Positions 8,302-17,799 of a DNA stretch of 64,000 bases are shown one piece after another (the first letter of the stretch is position 1; every line of letters begins with the position of its first letter). The stretch comes from Chitinivibrionales bacterium (GTDB lineage Bacteria; Fibrobacterota; Chitinivibrionia; Chitinivibrionales; FEN-1185), in NCBI GenBank assembly GCA_035516255.1, contig DATJAL010000009.1, positions 18,492 to 82,491 on the forward strand, read 5' to 3'. The position numbers and the translations under genes are program-made. The notes under the pieces are model-generated. The model ran no database searches. It was not told where the DNA came from and saw only the letters and a list, made by a program, of their open reading frames with translations.

Positions 8302-10026
8302 ATGGCAGTTGGACAAATGATCCGGACCACCGTTCTGGGTTTTCTTGCGGCGGCATCAGCGTGTTTTGCGCAGGCAGACGATTCTGCAACTGGCAATCAG
8401 CAACCTTCCCAGCCTCCACGGGCAGTTTCGCAGCCCGCGGTTCAGGAAAGTTCCGGCGCCGTATTGCCCGCCGCGCAGGCTCCACGGGCGCTTAACCTTG
8501 GAAACGACGTGCAAAACAAGGTGTCGCTGTTCGGCGCGGTTGACGAAGGACAGGTTATGCGGGGCACGGCCAACCGGAGCAATTACGATCTGTTCAAAAG
8601 GGTTTGGCAGCAGAGCATGATCTTTCATCTGACCAACGACCTTTCGTACAGGGATCGGATGCATTTGATTTTGAGCTTTGAAAGTGGCTTGGACTTTTCT
8701 TACAAGCAGGACAACAGGTATCCGGCGACCCTTACCGGCGTGTTCAATTTTTATCCCAACGACGTTGAGATGAATTATGCGTTCGGCAACCCCGACATGC
8801 CATGGCTTAAATTATCCGCTGGATATTTCCCGTTCAAGTACAATCCTGACGCCAAAGACCTCGGTGAATACCTGCTCAGGTCCACGGCATATCCCACCGT
8901 CATTTACACGTGGTGGGAATTTCCCATGGTGCGCGAGCTCGGGTTCCATTTGAATGGAACATTGGACTGGCTCATCAACAACCCCCAGATAGACCAGTTC
9001 AAATGGGACCTGATGCTTACCAGCGAGACGCAGGGCTGGCCGCTGCAGGACTGGACCTTTTCGGCGTTGGTGTCCAACAACCTGCTGCAGTTCTTTGATC
9101 TCGGCGCCGGCGTTTCATTTCAAAGATACCTTTCTGTCGATGAAGCAAAGACAACGCCTCATATCCCCCAAAATTCCTATCTCAACGAAAACGGCGACAC
9201 CAGCTATTATACCTTCAAATCCATCAAGCTCATGGGAAGGGCGTCGCTCAACCTGCTGAGGTTCGTCCCGAAATTCAAGCTCCCGCTGCCCCAGTTTTTC
9301 GGCAATAAACCGTTTTTTGGCCCCGAAGACCTTAAGGTCTACGGCGAGCTCGCCGTACTCGGCCTTCAAAACCAGACCGCATACATGTGGGACACCACGG
9401 GTGTTGGCGCTGGCGGACAGCAAAAGCTCGTCGTGGCGCCGCGGGTAAACCCGGTTGCCAACGGCCCGGTCAATTATTACGATTCTCTTGGCGACAGGAT
9501 GCCGTATATGGTCGGCATCAACCTTCCTACCCAGCCGCTCATCAGCTACGGAATCCTTCCCTTTCTCCTGACAAAATGGCTCAAGGACGAGACAGGTGAT
9601 GACATCAGACAGCTTTCATACGTGACCTTGGTACCAGCGCTCGCAAGCGGCGTTTGCAATTACTTCCTGGGATGGGACCTTGGGCTTGATGTGTTTTCCT
9701 TGGAATTTGAATGGGTGAGCCAGCGATTCCCCTTTGACGATTACGGACCGCTTAATTTTACCGGAGGTAACGTGCCCCTGCCCGCGAGCAACGCAAACAG
9801 GCTCAACTATCTCGCACAAAAAGGTGAAGGCTCTCCGCAAACGGTAAAATACGCCCTGTATTTTAAAAAATCATTTTTTAATCAGCGGCTCGCATTGTCC
9901 GGCCTCGTTGCGCGCGACCACATGCGGCCTCCCTATAACGGCGAATATGTTGACGCCGTTACCGATGATTTTACTCAGACGAAAAACCAATGGTGGTGGA
10001 CGTTCAGGCTGTCTGCGAATTTCTAA
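8302..10026 (+). CDS. Outer-membrane beta-barrel protein (tandem paralogue 1)
   Basis: 574 aa with a signal peptide (MIRTTVLGFLAAASACFAQA after a short N-terminal stretch) and a Gln/Pro-rich linker, then a body of alternating amphipathic strands that ends in ...FRLSANF. A terminal Phe is typical of outer-membrane proteins recognised by BamA. It shares long collinear blocks with the next gene: DEGQVMRGT, KYNPDAKDLGEYLLRS, ITKWLKDETG-like LLTKWLKDETGDDIR, and FLGWDLGLDV. I do not recognise a named family. The context (GH3 upstream, sugar permease downstream) suggests a porin for sugars, which is inference. AGAAAGG precedes the ATG. Confidence 0.75.
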   Translation: MAVGQMIRTTVLGFLAAASACFAQADDSATGNQQPSQPPRAVSQPAVQESSGAVLPAAQAPRALNLGNDVQNKVSLFGAVDEGQVMRGTANRSNYDLFKRVWQQSMIFHLTNDLSYRDRMHLILSFESGLDFSYKQDNRYPATLTGVFNFYPNDVEMNYAFGNPDMPWLKLSAGYFPFKYNPDAKDLGEYLLRSTAYPTVIYTWWEFPMVRELGFHLNGTLDWLINNPQIDQFKWDLMLTSETQGWPLQDWTFSALVSNNLLQFFDLGAGVSFQRYLSVDEAKTTPHIPQNSYLNENGDTSYYTFKSIKLMGRASLNLLRFVPKFKLPLPQFFGNKPFFGPEDLKVYGELAVLGLQNQTAYMWDTTGVGAGGQQKLVVAPRVNPVANGPVNYYDSLGDRMPYMVGINLPTQPLISYGILPFLLTKWLKDETGDDIRQLSYVTLVPALASGVCNYFLGWDLGLDVFSLEFEWVSQRFPFDDYGPLNFTGGNVPLPASNANRLNYLAQKGEGSPQTVKYALYFKKSFFNQRLALSGLVARDHMRPPYNGEYVDAVTDDFTQTKNQWWWTFRLSANF

Positions 10027-10094
10027 CCATTCGGAAGCAAGAGTGCCACGATGAGAACCAGAAACAACATTGGTTATTTTCTCGGAGGGAAAAA

Positions 10095-11723
10095 ATGACA
10101 GGAAGAATATTATTCACCATACTTTTAGGATCTCTGGTGTGCCTTGGACAATCGGGCCCCGCGCACGACGCCAATACGATAATTGAATCTCCTGATATGA
10201 AATTGAAAACCAATATTTTTATCGGGCTCGACGAAGGCCAGGCCATGCAGGGCGTGCTTGACCAGGCCCAGCCCGCGCCCCAGCTGTCGCCGCCCTATGC
10301 AACCGTTCAGAGATTATGGCAGCAGGAAATGGTAATGTATCTCACGGCAGCTATAAATTACCGCGAAAGACTCCAATTCATCCTGAGCACCGAATGTGAC
10401 CTTCATTTTTCCACGGTCCAGCCGCAGATTTTCCCCAACACCACAAGGCCGGGCTTTTTCTTTTATGCTAATGACGTCGAGGTGAACTACAGCTTCGGCA
10501 ACCTTGACATGCCGTGGCTCAGGATCGCGGTGGGGTATTTTCCCGTCAAGTACAATCCCGACGCCAAAAACCTTGGCGAATATCTTTTGAGATGCAGCGC
10601 CTATCCCACCGTCATTGTGACGAATTTTGAGTTTGCCATGATTCGCCAGCTCGGCCTGCGCCTCAGCGGTTTTCTGGGAAATCCGGCCATCGATCAGCTC
10701 AAGTGGGATCTCATGCTTACGAGCGAATCGCAGGACTATCCGCTGTTCGACGGCACGCTCAGCGCCATTGTGTCAAACACTCTGTTCGACATGTTCGATA
10801 TCGGAGCAGGCGTTTCGTTTCAAAGGCTGTTCCCGGTTGATGATTCAAAAACAACGCCCAAAGACAAACCCCTGGCCCAATACACTGATGTCAACGGCGT
10901 TCAACAGGCATACACATACTCTTCCACAAAAGTCATGGCCCGCGCATCCGTAAACCCTTTACGGTTTGTACCTCAGTTCAAATTGCCGGCTCCGGAATTT
11001 TTCGGCGACAAACCGTTTTTCGGCAAGGAAGACTTGAAAATCTACGGTGAAGTCGCGGTGCTGGGCACGCAGGACATTTTTGCATACGACTCCTTTGCCC
11101 AGGACACCCAGTATGTCAACGGCATTCCCGTTGGTTTCACCAACAAACCCGGAACCGGGAAACCGGTGGCTGATTCAATAAATTATTATAATAACTGGAA
11201 AGACAGGGTGCCGGTCATGGCTGGCATCGATCTGCCAACCAATCCGCTGATCAGCTACGGCGTTCTTCCCCTTCTCCTTACCAAATGGCTTAAAGACGAA
11301 ACAGGCTCGGACATCAGGCTGCTTTCTTATATCACGCTGCTGCCTGCCCTTGCGAGCGGTGTCATGGACCATTTCCTGGGATGGGACCTCGGGCTTGATG
11401 TTATGTCACTTGAGTTCGAATGGTTCAGCCAGAGATATCCCAATAGCGATTTTTACGCGGTCAACCCGGGGGTAAATTACAAATCGCCTGTTCCGTACCC
11501 CAACTCCTATCGATACGCCGCCGGCTTTGGAAAACCAGAGCCGTCAAAGTATTCATTGTATTTCCAGAAAAACTTTTTAAACAAATTTGCAATTTCAGGC
11601 CTTGTCGGCCGCGATCATTTCAGGCCTATTTCGTTTGTGAGTCCGGACTATGCCCAAAACGACGACTTCCTGCAGTCTAAAAACCACTGGTGGTGGATGA
11701 TGAGGCTTTCAGCGAATTTTTAA
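10095..11723 (+). CDS. Outer-membrane beta-barrel protein (tandem paralogue 2)
   Basis: 542 aa from ATG 10095, which has GGAGGG upstream; the longer frame from 9990 overlaps the previous gene and lacks a signal peptide at its N terminus. The protein starts with a signal peptide (MTGRILFTILLGSLVCLGQ) and ends in WWMMRLSANF. It aligns along its whole length with the preceding gene (DEGQAMQGV, KYNPDAKNLGEYLLRC, LLTKWLKDETGSDIR, FLGWDLGLDV) but lacks the Gln/Pro-rich linker, so the pair arose by tandem duplication. The gap between the two is only 68 bp with no terminator, so they are probably co-transcribed. Confidence 0.75.
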   Translation: MTGRILFTILLGSLVCLGQSGPAHDANTIIESPDMKLKTNIFIGLDEGQAMQGVLDQAQPAPQLSPPYATVQRLWQQEMVMYLTAAINYRERLQFILSTECDLHFSTVQPQIFPNTTRPGFFFYANDVEVNYSFGNLDMPWLRIAVGYFPVKYNPDAKNLGEYLLRCSAYPTVIVTNFEFAMIRQLGLRLSGFLGNPAIDQLKWDLMLTSESQDYPLFDGTLSAIVSNTLFDMFDIGAGVSFQRLFPVDDSKTTPKDKPLAQYTDVNGVQQAYTYSSTKVMARASVNPLRFVPQFKLPAPEFFGDKPFFGKEDLKIYGEVAVLGTQDIFAYDSFAQDTQYVNGIPVGFTNKPGTGKPVADSINYYNNWKDRVPVMAGIDLPTNPLISYGVLPLLLTKWLKDETGSDIRLLSYITLLPALASGVMDHFLGWDLGLDVMSLEFEWFSQRYPNSDFYAVNPGVNYKSPVPYPNSYRYAAGFGKPEPSKYSLYFQKNFLNKFAISGLVGRDHFRPISFVSPDYAQNDDFLQSKNHWWWMMRLSANF

Positions 11724-11752
11724 TAGTGTTTTAAAAAAAAATACGGCTTAGA

Positions 11753-11786
11753 GGCTGGCTGGTTATCCGCCGGCCTTTTGCTTTTT
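11753..11786 (+). terminator. Intrinsic terminator after the barrel pair
   Basis: GGCTGGC (11753-11759) pairs with GCCGGCC (11769-11775), with one G-T pair, followed by TTTTGCTTTTT. Confidence 0.75.
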
Positions 11787-11790
11787 AAGG

Positions 11791-11808
11791 CGTTCACGGG
11801 CGTGAACG
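11791..11808. promoter_or_regulatory. Perfect palindrome upstream of the sugar permease (operator candidate)
   Basis: CGTTCACG GG CGTGAACG is an exact 8-bp inverted repeat with a 2-bp centre, about 115 bp before the permease start and just past the preceding terminator. Its size and symmetry fit a dimeric repressor site; no T run follows, so it is unlikely to be a terminator. No cognate regulator is encoded nearby. Confidence 0.4.
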
Positions 11809-11922
11809 GACATCCGCCCGGCTCATAGGTTCTTCTTGACTTGGCACCGGCCTTATGCTTATTTTTTTTGGTCATTGTTTTCGCCCTTTTGTTTATCCCA
11901 CACTTAACATTAGGAGAAGCTC

Positions 11923-13248
11923 ATGGCAAGCATCAGTCCTACCTCCGCGACAGCCGCTACAGCGCCAATCGAAGAGGGCAAGAATTACATGCCCGCGCTT
12001 GTGACGCTCACGTCGCTGTTTTTTATCTGGGGATTCATGACATGTCTCAACGATATTCTCATTCCCCATCTCAAGGCGATTTTCAAACTGAATTACGCGG
12101 AAGCGGCGCTTGTTCAGTTTGTGTTTTTTGCCGCATATTTCATCATATCCTTGCCGTCGGGCGTCATTGTGCGGAAGATCGGGTACAAAGTCGGTATTGT
12201 TATTGGACTTCTCGTTTCCGGACTCGGATGCGTGCTGTTTTTTCCCGCAGCAAGCAGCCAGTCGTATCCAGTGTTTCTCGGTGCGTTCTTTGTACTCGCC
12301 TCGGGGATCACCCTTCTGCAGGTTGCGGCAAATCCCTATGTCGCGATCCTAGGACCAGCTAAAACATCATCTTCGCGTCTGGTTCTTACCCAGGCATTCA
12401 ACTCACTCGGCACCACGGTCGCGCCCTGGTTCGGTTCGGTACTCATCCTTTCCGTCGCAATAAAAACTGCGGATCAAATCGCCCAGATGAACGCTACTGA
12501 TGCAGCCGCCGCACTCCAGACCAACGCTCACGCGGTACAGGTGCCGTATCTAATGCTGGCGGGGGTGTTCGCGCTGCTCGCGATTTTCTTTATGATCATG
12601 AAACTCCCGAAAATCGTGGAAGAGGCCCGTGATCCCGGTGCAAAGCACGAAGGAACCGTCGAACTATACAAGAAAACCCTCAGATACCCCCATCTCGCGC
12701 TCGGCGTACTCGCCATTTTCTTCTACGTTGGCGGCGAAGTGGCCATTGGAAGTTTCCTCGTAAACTACATGAAAGACTTGGTGGGTTTCACCGCCGAACA
12801 GGCCGGAAAGTTCCTTATGTTCTACTGGGGCGGCGCCATGGTAGGCCGTTTCATAGGCTCCGCGGTACTGAGATTTATCAAGCCAAGCGCGGTTCTTGCC
12901 TTCAACGCGACCGTGGTCTGCTTGCTGCTTATTGTCACCATGGCAAGCGCGGGCCATGTCGCGATGTGGTCGGTGCTGGCCATCGGCCTTTTCAATTCCA
13001 TCATGTTCCCGACCATTTTCACGCTCGCCATTGCGAAACTCGGACGCCATACCAGCTCGGGTTCCGGTCTTCTATGCATGGCCATCGTGGGCGGCGCGCT
13101 CGTTCCGCCGCTCATGGGAAAGGTCGCAGACATGATCGGGTTGCACCACTCGTTCATTATTCCGCTCATCTGCTACCTGTACATCTTTTTCTACGGGTTC
13201 AGAGGATCAGTTCCCAAACTTCCTGCGGGCGTTACCGAGAACGACTGA
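11923..13248 (+). CDS. Major facilitator superfamily sugar:H+ symporter, FucP/GluP (FHS) type
   Basis: 441 aa with about 12 hydrophobic spans. The first helix region ([20 protein letters not shown]) matches the conserved FHS family sequence that includes the Asn-Asp pair after helix 1. [18 protein letters not shown], with QAFNSLGT shortly after it, matches the family motifs of helices 4-5. Members import L-fucose, glucose or galactose with protons through the inner membrane. TAGGAGAAG lies directly before the ATG. It completes an outer-membrane barrel/GH3/permease set. The exact sugar cannot be assigned. Confidence 0.92.
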   Translation: MASISPTSATAATAPIEEGKNYMPALVTLTSLFFIWGFMTCLNDILIPHLKAIFKLNYAEAALVQFVFFAAYFIISLPSGVIVRKIGYKVGIVIGLLVSGLGCVLFFPAASSQSYPVFLGAFFVLASGITLLQVAANPYVAILGPAKTSSSRLVLTQAFNSLGTTVAPWFGSVLILSVAIKTADQIAQMNATDAAAALQTNAHAVQVPYLMLAGVFALLAIFFMIMKLPKIVEEARDPGAKHEGTVELYKKTLRYPHLALGVLAIFFYVGGEVAIGSFLVNYMKDLVGFTAEQAGKFLMFYWGGAMVGRFIGSAVLRFIKPSAVLAFNATVVCLLLIVTMASAGHVAMWSVLAIGLFNSIMFPTIFTLAIAKLGRHTSSGSGLLCMAIVGGALVPPLMGKVADMIGLHHSFIIPLICYLYIFFYGFRGSVPKLPAGVTEND

Positions 13249-13277
13249 TAAGGGCCTCATAGCTCCACGACAGCACA

Positions 13278-13313
13278 ACTCTCCGGCGCAGACAAGCGCC
13301 GGGGAGTTTTTTA
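13278..13313 (+). terminator. Intrinsic terminator after the sugar permease
   Basis: ACTCTCCGGCG (13278-13288) pairs with CGCCGGGGAGT (13297-13307), with one T-G pair and an 8-base loop, followed by a TTTTTT run. Confidence 0.9.
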
Positions 13314-13344
13314 TTGCTTTACCGGCATAACGCCGGGCAACGAA

Positions 13345-14472
13345 ATGTATTTTTTATCCATGAATATTCTGGTTCTCAACTGGCGCGACCTAAAGCACCC
13401 GCAGGCCGGCGGCGCCGAAGTTCATTTCCAGGAGATCTTCAGGCGGTTTGTCAAGAGAGGACATTCCGTGATCCTCCTTACCACAAAATTTCACGGTTGT
13501 AAAGCGCAAGATGACCAGGACGGCATCATAATATACCGCTGGGGACATACGTATTTGTTCAATTGGGAGGCGCCGTTTCTAATCAGGCGCGTGTTCTGGA
13601 AACACCGCATAGACTGCATCGTGGACGATGTCAACAAGCTGCCGTTTTTCTCGCCCAAGTGGTTTCCCAAAAAGCAATGCGGCGTGATATTCCATCATCT
13701 GTTCGGCGATACGATTTTCGGGCTGACGTCGTACCCATCCGCACGGTATGTGTTGTTCATGGAGCGGCTGAACGCCTGGGGGTACAAAGGCACGGCGGTC
13801 TGCACGGTTTCCCGGAGCACGGCCGCCGAACTCGTTGAAATGGGATTTGCAAAGGATTCGATCCGGATCATCGAGAACAGCGTTGACACCGAAAAATACG
13901 CGCCGGATCCTGCGGTGAAAAAGGAGCCGGGTCTTCTTTTATACGCCGGAAGGCTCAAGAAATACAAGAACGTTGCCATCGTGCTTGACGCGGTAAGAAA
14001 GCTCTCCGATAATGGATCAAACGTCCGCCTTGCGATCGCCGGCGCCGGCGACGATGAAAACAACCTGCGTGCCCGCGCCCGCATGCTTTGCATCGAAAAC
14101 AGGGTGCAATTCCTTGGGTTTGTATCCGAGGAAGCAAAAATAAACCTGTACCGCAACGCAAGCGTATTTGTCAACCCCTCGCGCAAGGAGGGGTGGGGTA
14201 TCACCAACATCGAGGCGGGCGCGTGCGGCACCGCGGTGGTGGCCAACGATGTGCCCGGGCTGCGTGATTCGGTGCGGCACGGCGAGACAGGGCTGCTGTA
14301 TAAGGAGAACGACTGCAGCGACCTGGTGGCCTGCATCGGCGCGGTGCTCGGCGATGCGCTGCTGCGTGCCAAGTTCGAGGCCGGCGGCAGGAGCTGGGCA
14401 CGGGGGTTCTCCTGGGACGAAAGCGCGAAAAAAATGGAGCAATGGCTCACCGAGGCCGTATGCGCGCGATAG
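13345..14472 (+). CDS. Glycosyltransferase family 4
   Basis: 375 aa; a second in-frame ATG at 13360 (MNILVLNWRD) matches the usual GT4 N terminus better and may be the true start. GT-B fold: the N-terminal acceptor domain has the GGAEVHFQE motif, and the C-terminal donor domain begins at LLYAGRLKKYKN and carries the E-x7-E region in SRKEGWGITNIEAGACGTAVVA. It transfers a nucleotide-activated sugar, probably to an envelope glycan. It overlaps the next gene by about 13 bp and belongs to a three-gene glycan unit ending at 16341. The acceptor and sugar are unknown. Confidence 0.9.
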   Translation: MYFLSMNILVLNWRDLKHPQAGGAEVHFQEIFRRFVKRGHSVILLTTKFHGCKAQDDQDGIIIYRWGHTYLFNWEAPFLIRRVFWKHRIDCIVDDVNKLPFFSPKWFPKKQCGVIFHHLFGDTIFGLTSYPSARYVLFMERLNAWGYKGTAVCTVSRSTAAELVEMGFAKDSIRIIENSVDTEKYAPDPAVKKEPGLLLYAGRLKKYKNVAIVLDAVRKLSDNGSNVRLAIAGAGDDENNLRARARMLCIENRVQFLGFVSEEAKINLYRNASVFVNPSRKEGWGITNIEAGACGTAVVANDVPGLRDSVRHGETGLLYKENDCSDLVACIGAVLGDALLRAKFEAGGRSWARGFSWDESAKKMEQWLTEAVCAR

Positions 14473-15452
14473 CGTCGGCGATGGTTAAAATCCTGGTCAC
14501 CGCCGCGGTGCTCGCCTTCATCATCTGGAAGCTCGGGTGGCGTGAGATCCTCGGCACCTGCAGGCAGGCCGACCTTGCCTGGCTCGCGGCCGCGCTGGTC
14601 CTTTTTTTCGTGAGCGGCTGGCTGGGCGTGGTGCAGTGGCAGATCATCCTCAAGAACAGGGGGGTGGCGCTGCCGTTTTGGCGCGTGTTCTCCTTGTATT
14701 TTATCGGCATGTTCTTCAACAATTTCGCGCTCGGCATCATCACGGGCGACGCGGTGAAAGTCGCATATATCAAGCTCGGCGAGGGGCAGGGCAAGGCCGG
14801 GTTCGCGGCCACGTTCCTCGACCGGTTTGCCGGCCTGTGGGCCATGCTCGGCTACGCCATTTTCGGGAGCGTCCTGCTCATCAAGCAGAAGGCCCTCGAA
14901 AGCCGGAGCATGACGCTCGCCATTGTCGCGCTGTTCGTCACGTTTTTCTGCTTCGGCGGAGCGCTGCTGTTTCTCATGTCGAAAAAACTGCAGACGGCCG
15001 CGTTTGCGCTCATAGATAAAATACCGTTCAAAAAGAGGGACGCGCTGAAAAGGATCCTTGACGAAACGATCATCGAGACGCACGACGTGCACATCCTGCT
15101 GCCCGTGGGCGTGCTTTCGACCGTGGTCCAGTTTATGCGCATCGGCGTGCACATCATGTGCGCCGGGGCGCTCGGGCTTCTCAGCGCCGCGAACATACAC
15201 TATTTTTTCATTTTCGTGCCCATCCTCGCCATGATGATGGTGGTCCCGCTGCCCTTCGGCATCCGGGAGAGCGTGGGCGGCACGCTGTTCGCCTTAGCCG
15301 GGTTCCCGGCGCATGCCGCGATCGTGATGGGGTTTCTGGCGACCATCGTGGGAAGCGCGGCAAGCCTGGTGGGCGGCATTATGTTTGTTATAAATAAATT
15401 TTCCCCAACGAGGAAAACCAATGAAGCTATCAATCGTGATCCCATTGCTTAA
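14460..15452 (+). CDS. Lysylphosphatidylglycerol synthase TM-region (UPF0104/AglD-like) membrane protein
   Basis: 330 aa from ATG 14460 (an ATG at 14481 is also possible). The protein has about eight hydrophobic helices and the family signatures LAAALVLFFVSGWLGVVQWQ, FFNNFALGIITGDAVK, and the C-terminal PLPFGIRESVGG block. Proteins of this family lie in the inner membrane and are often found beside glycosyltransferases, where they are thought to act on lipid-linked intermediates. The ends overlap both neighbours (13 bp and 32 bp), which shows strong translational coupling with the GT4 and GT2 genes. Confidence 0.88.
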   Translation: MRAIASAMVKILVTAAVLAFIIWKLGWREILGTCRQADLAWLAAALVLFFVSGWLGVVQWQIILKNRGVALPFWRVFSLYFIGMFFNNFALGIITGDAVKVAYIKLGEGQGKAGFAATFLDRFAGLWAMLGYAIFGSVLLIKQKALESRSMTLAIVALFVTFFCFGGALLFLMSKKLQTAAFALIDKIPFKKRDALKRILDETIIETHDVHILLPVGVLSTVVQFMRIGVHIMCAGALGLLSAANIHYFFIFVPILAMMMVVPLPFGIRESVGGTLFALAGFPAHAAIVMGFLATIVGSAASLVGGIMFVINKFSPTRKTNEAINRDPIA

Positions 15453-16341
15453 TGAGAACGAAAGCCTTCGGCCCCTCATGCAGGGCGTCGACGCGGCGAT
15501 GGGCGGCGCCGGCATCGCCTACGAGGCGGTGTTCGTCGACGACGGCAGCACCGACGGTTCGTTCGACACGCTGGCCGCGCTTTCACGCGAGTACGCCGGC
15601 AAGGTCCGCGCCGTGCGGTTCAGCAGGAACTACGGCAAGGCGGCCGCGCTTTCGGTGGGCATCGACCATGCAAAGGGCGACGTGATTGTCACCATGGATG
15701 CCGATTTGCAGGACGATCCCGCCGCCATTCCCGACATGGTTAAGCTGCTTGGAAGCGGCTGGGACGTGGTAAGCGGCTGGAAAAAGAAGCGCTACGATCC
15801 CATCACCAAGACCCTGCCGTCAAAGGTGTGGAACTTCACCACCTCGCTTTTCGCGGGCGTCAAGCTTCACGATTTCAACTGCGGGTTCAAGGCGTACCGG
15901 GCCGTCGCGGCAAAATCTCTCGAAATTTACGGCGAGCGCCACCGCTACCTGCCGGTGCTCGCGGCGTGGGACGGCTATCGCGTGACCGAGATGGTGGTGC
16001 CGCACCATCCGCGCAAATTCGGCAAGTCGAAATACGGGTTCGGCAGGGGGCTCAAGGGTATTTTCGACCTTCTCACGCTTTTGTTCCTCCGCAAGTATAT
16101 GAAAAACCCGCTGCACTTTTTCGGCCTTGTGGGGCTGATTTTCGCGCTGCTCGGCTCGGCCGTGCTCGCGTATTTCGGCGTTGAATGGATCGTCACCCGG
16201 CAGATGCACATCCGGCCCCTGGTGCTGCTGTCGCTCGGCGCTATCATCATGGGGATACAGTTTATATCCATCGGCCTGATCGGCGAGATGATCACGCATT
16301 CGGCGCCGAAGAACACCTATCAGATCAAAGAAGTTTTATAA
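15421..16341 (+). CDS. Polyprenyl-phosphate glycosyltransferase (GT2, DPM1/GtrB-like)
   Basis: 306 aa. The N-terminal GT-A domain has IVIPLLNENESL, VDDGSTDGS (first Asp motif), and VTMDADLQDDP (DxD). A short loop with GFKAYR and HHPRKFGKSKYG follows; the latter is the typical RxxGxSK-like motif of polyprenyl-phosphate transferases. Two C-terminal hydrophobic helices (about 225-285) anchor it in the membrane. This enzyme type loads a sugar from a nucleotide donor onto undecaprenyl phosphate. It is the last gene of the GT4-UPF0104-GT2 unit, with GAGGA before the ATG. Confidence 0.92.
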   Translation: MKLSIVIPLLNENESLRPLMQGVDAAMGGAGIAYEAVFVDDGSTDGSFDTLAALSREYAGKVRAVRFSRNYGKAAALSVGIDHAKGDVIVTMDADLQDDPAAIPDMVKLLGSGWDVVSGWKKKRYDPITKTLPSKVWNFTTSLFAGVKLHDFNCGFKAYRAVAAKSLEIYGERHRYLPVLAAWDGYRVTEMVVPHHPRKFGKSKYGFGRGLKGIFDLLTLLFLRKYMKNPLHFFGLVGLIFALLGSAVLAYFGVEWIVTRQMHIRPLVLLSLGAIIMGIQFISIGLIGEMITHSAPKNTYQIKEVL

Positions 16342-16446
16342 TAATATTTTCTCCGAAGGTGCTTGACAGGAGAATATGCCGTTTGTAAATAATTGATCGT
16401 TACGATTGCATCTGCCGGAAAATGAGGGACGGAGGTTCAGTGTATT

Positions 16447-16593
16447 CGGGCGTTAGGCAGGAACGGAGGCCGCGCTGGGCGTCCCGCGCCGCACGGGAGA
16501 CGCCGCCGCGTGGCGGCCCAGCACGTGGCAGCCCGAGGCGATGGCCGGGACCGGAGTGAGGGCCGACGCCAGCTTTAGCTGGTGGAACGCCCG
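16447..16593 (-). repeat. Dispersed repeat family A, copy 1
   Basis: 147-bp element bounded by CGGGCGTT (16447-16454) and AACGCCCG (16586-16593). In reverse orientation it shares GTCGGCC, GCCTCGGGCTGCCACG and GCGCGGCCTCC..TCCTGCCTAACGC with the copies near 24.9, 29.7, 42.9 and 58.1 kb. It fills most of the gap between the GT2 and GT9 genes. Apart from the repeat, nothing coding is seen between 16342 and 16617. Confidence 0.7.
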
Positions 16594-16617
16594 TTTTTTA
16601 TTATAGGACATCAAGTA

Positions 16618-17688
16618 ATGAAACTTCTTTGCGTTTGTCCCATCGGCATTGGCAACTACCTCATGTGCTACCCGGCGTTTTATGCGCTCAAGCGGCGCAG
16701 GCCCGATATGCCGATGCACATGCTTGCCCTGCGCCAGGGCATTGCCGCGCTCGCCCAGGGCGATCCCCTGTGGAACGGCGTCGAAACCCTTGACCCGGAC
16801 AAGATGAAGGGCGATATCGCGGGCCAGGCCGCGGCCGTTTTCCGCCTGAGGAGTGCGCGGTTTGACGCGTGCCTGAATTTCTTTCCGTCGAACACCTGGC
16901 AGTACCATGCGCTCCCGCTGCTCGGCGGGATCAGGCGGCGGTATGGCTTCAGGTATGAAAGAAAGCGTTTGTCAAGCTTGTCATTTCTCGGCACCGATCT
17001 TGTCGCGGTTGATCCCGCACTCCACGATGTGCGCCAGAACCTGCGTCTCGCGGGATTTTTCCTGAACGAAGATCTTTCATCCGAGCCCATCGTGTTTCCC
17101 CGGCAGTTCGGCAGTGAGGAGGAGCGGTGGGCGGAGGATTTTCTTCGGCCGGTTGCCGGCGGCTCTAGGGTGATAGCAATCCATCCAGGCTCGAGCGCGG
17201 AACACGGCATGGACGCAAAGCGCTGGCCGCCGGAACGATTCGCCGCGCTTGCGGACCGCGCCTGCCGCATGCTCGGAGCGCACGCCGTCATCATTGGGTC
17301 CGGTGATGAATCTGCAGTCAAACACGCGGTCAAAGCTTCGATGAGGGAGCCTTCATTGGAAATAGAACCGGTGCCTCTGAAAAAAACCGCGGCGCTTCTT
17401 TCCAAATGCGCATGCTGCATCGCGAACGATTCCGGCATCATGCACATGGCCGCGTGTCTGGGCGTGCCCACGGCGGGCATTTTCGGCCCCACCGATGAAA
17501 AACGCAACGGCCCGTGGGGCGAGAAAAACCTTTTGATACGAAAACCCATGCCTGGATTTCCGGTATGGACCGCAAAAAACGTGGGTGACCGTTGGCTTCC
17601 GCCGGGGATGAATCCCATGGCAAGCCTCAATGCGCTCTCGGCGGAAGAGGCCTGGGAGCAGATGAGGCCGTGGCTGGAGAAGATTTAA
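16618..17688 (+). CDS. Glycosyltransferase family 9 (heptosyltransferase-like)
   Basis: 356 aa from ATG 16618; an upstream in-frame ATG lies within the repeat and is unlikely. GT-B enzyme with the GT9 pattern: MKLLCVCPIGIGNYLMCYPA at the N terminus, IAIHPGSSAEHGMDAKRWP before the donor domain, and NDSGIMHMAACLGVPTAGIFGPTD binding the ADP-sugar. Family members add heptose or related sugars to lipopolysaccharide core on the cytoplasmic face of the inner membrane. With the three preceding genes it forms an envelope glycan cluster. Confidence 0.88.
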   Translation: MKLLCVCPIGIGNYLMCYPAFYALKRRRPDMPMHMLALRQGIAALAQGDPLWNGVETLDPDKMKGDIAGQAAAVFRLRSARFDACLNFFPSNTWQYHALPLLGGIRRRYGFRYERKRLSSLSFLGTDLVAVDPALHDVRQNLRLAGFFLNEDLSSEPIVFPRQFGSEEERWAEDFLRPVAGGSRVIAIHPGSSAEHGMDAKRWPPERFAALADRACRMLGAHAVIIGSGDESAVKHAVKASMREPSLEIEPVPLKKTAALLSKCACCIANDSGIMHMAACLGVPTAGIFGPTDEKRNGPWGEKNLLIRKPMPGFPVWTAKNVGDRWLPPGMNPMASLNALSAEEAWEQMRPWLEKI

Positions 17689-17799
17689 GGCGGGGCAAAA
17701 ACCTGAAAGGGACTTTTTTCTTGCGAACATTCCAAAAACCATTGTAAAATCACAATATAAAAATCACCAGTGAAAGTTATCTTCCAAGGAGGTTTCTGT

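Noticed and set aside
13695..15200. Open frame of 501 codons on the minus strand
   Set aside because: Antisense to the GT4 and UPF0104 genes, Arg/His/Glu-biased without any domain; a codon-position shadow.
16447..16593. Family A repeats as attC sites
   Set aside because: They contain GTTAGGC next to one end, but the other end carries AACGCCCG pairing with CGGGCGTT rather than a GCCTAAC partner, and no cassette-like genes accompany them.
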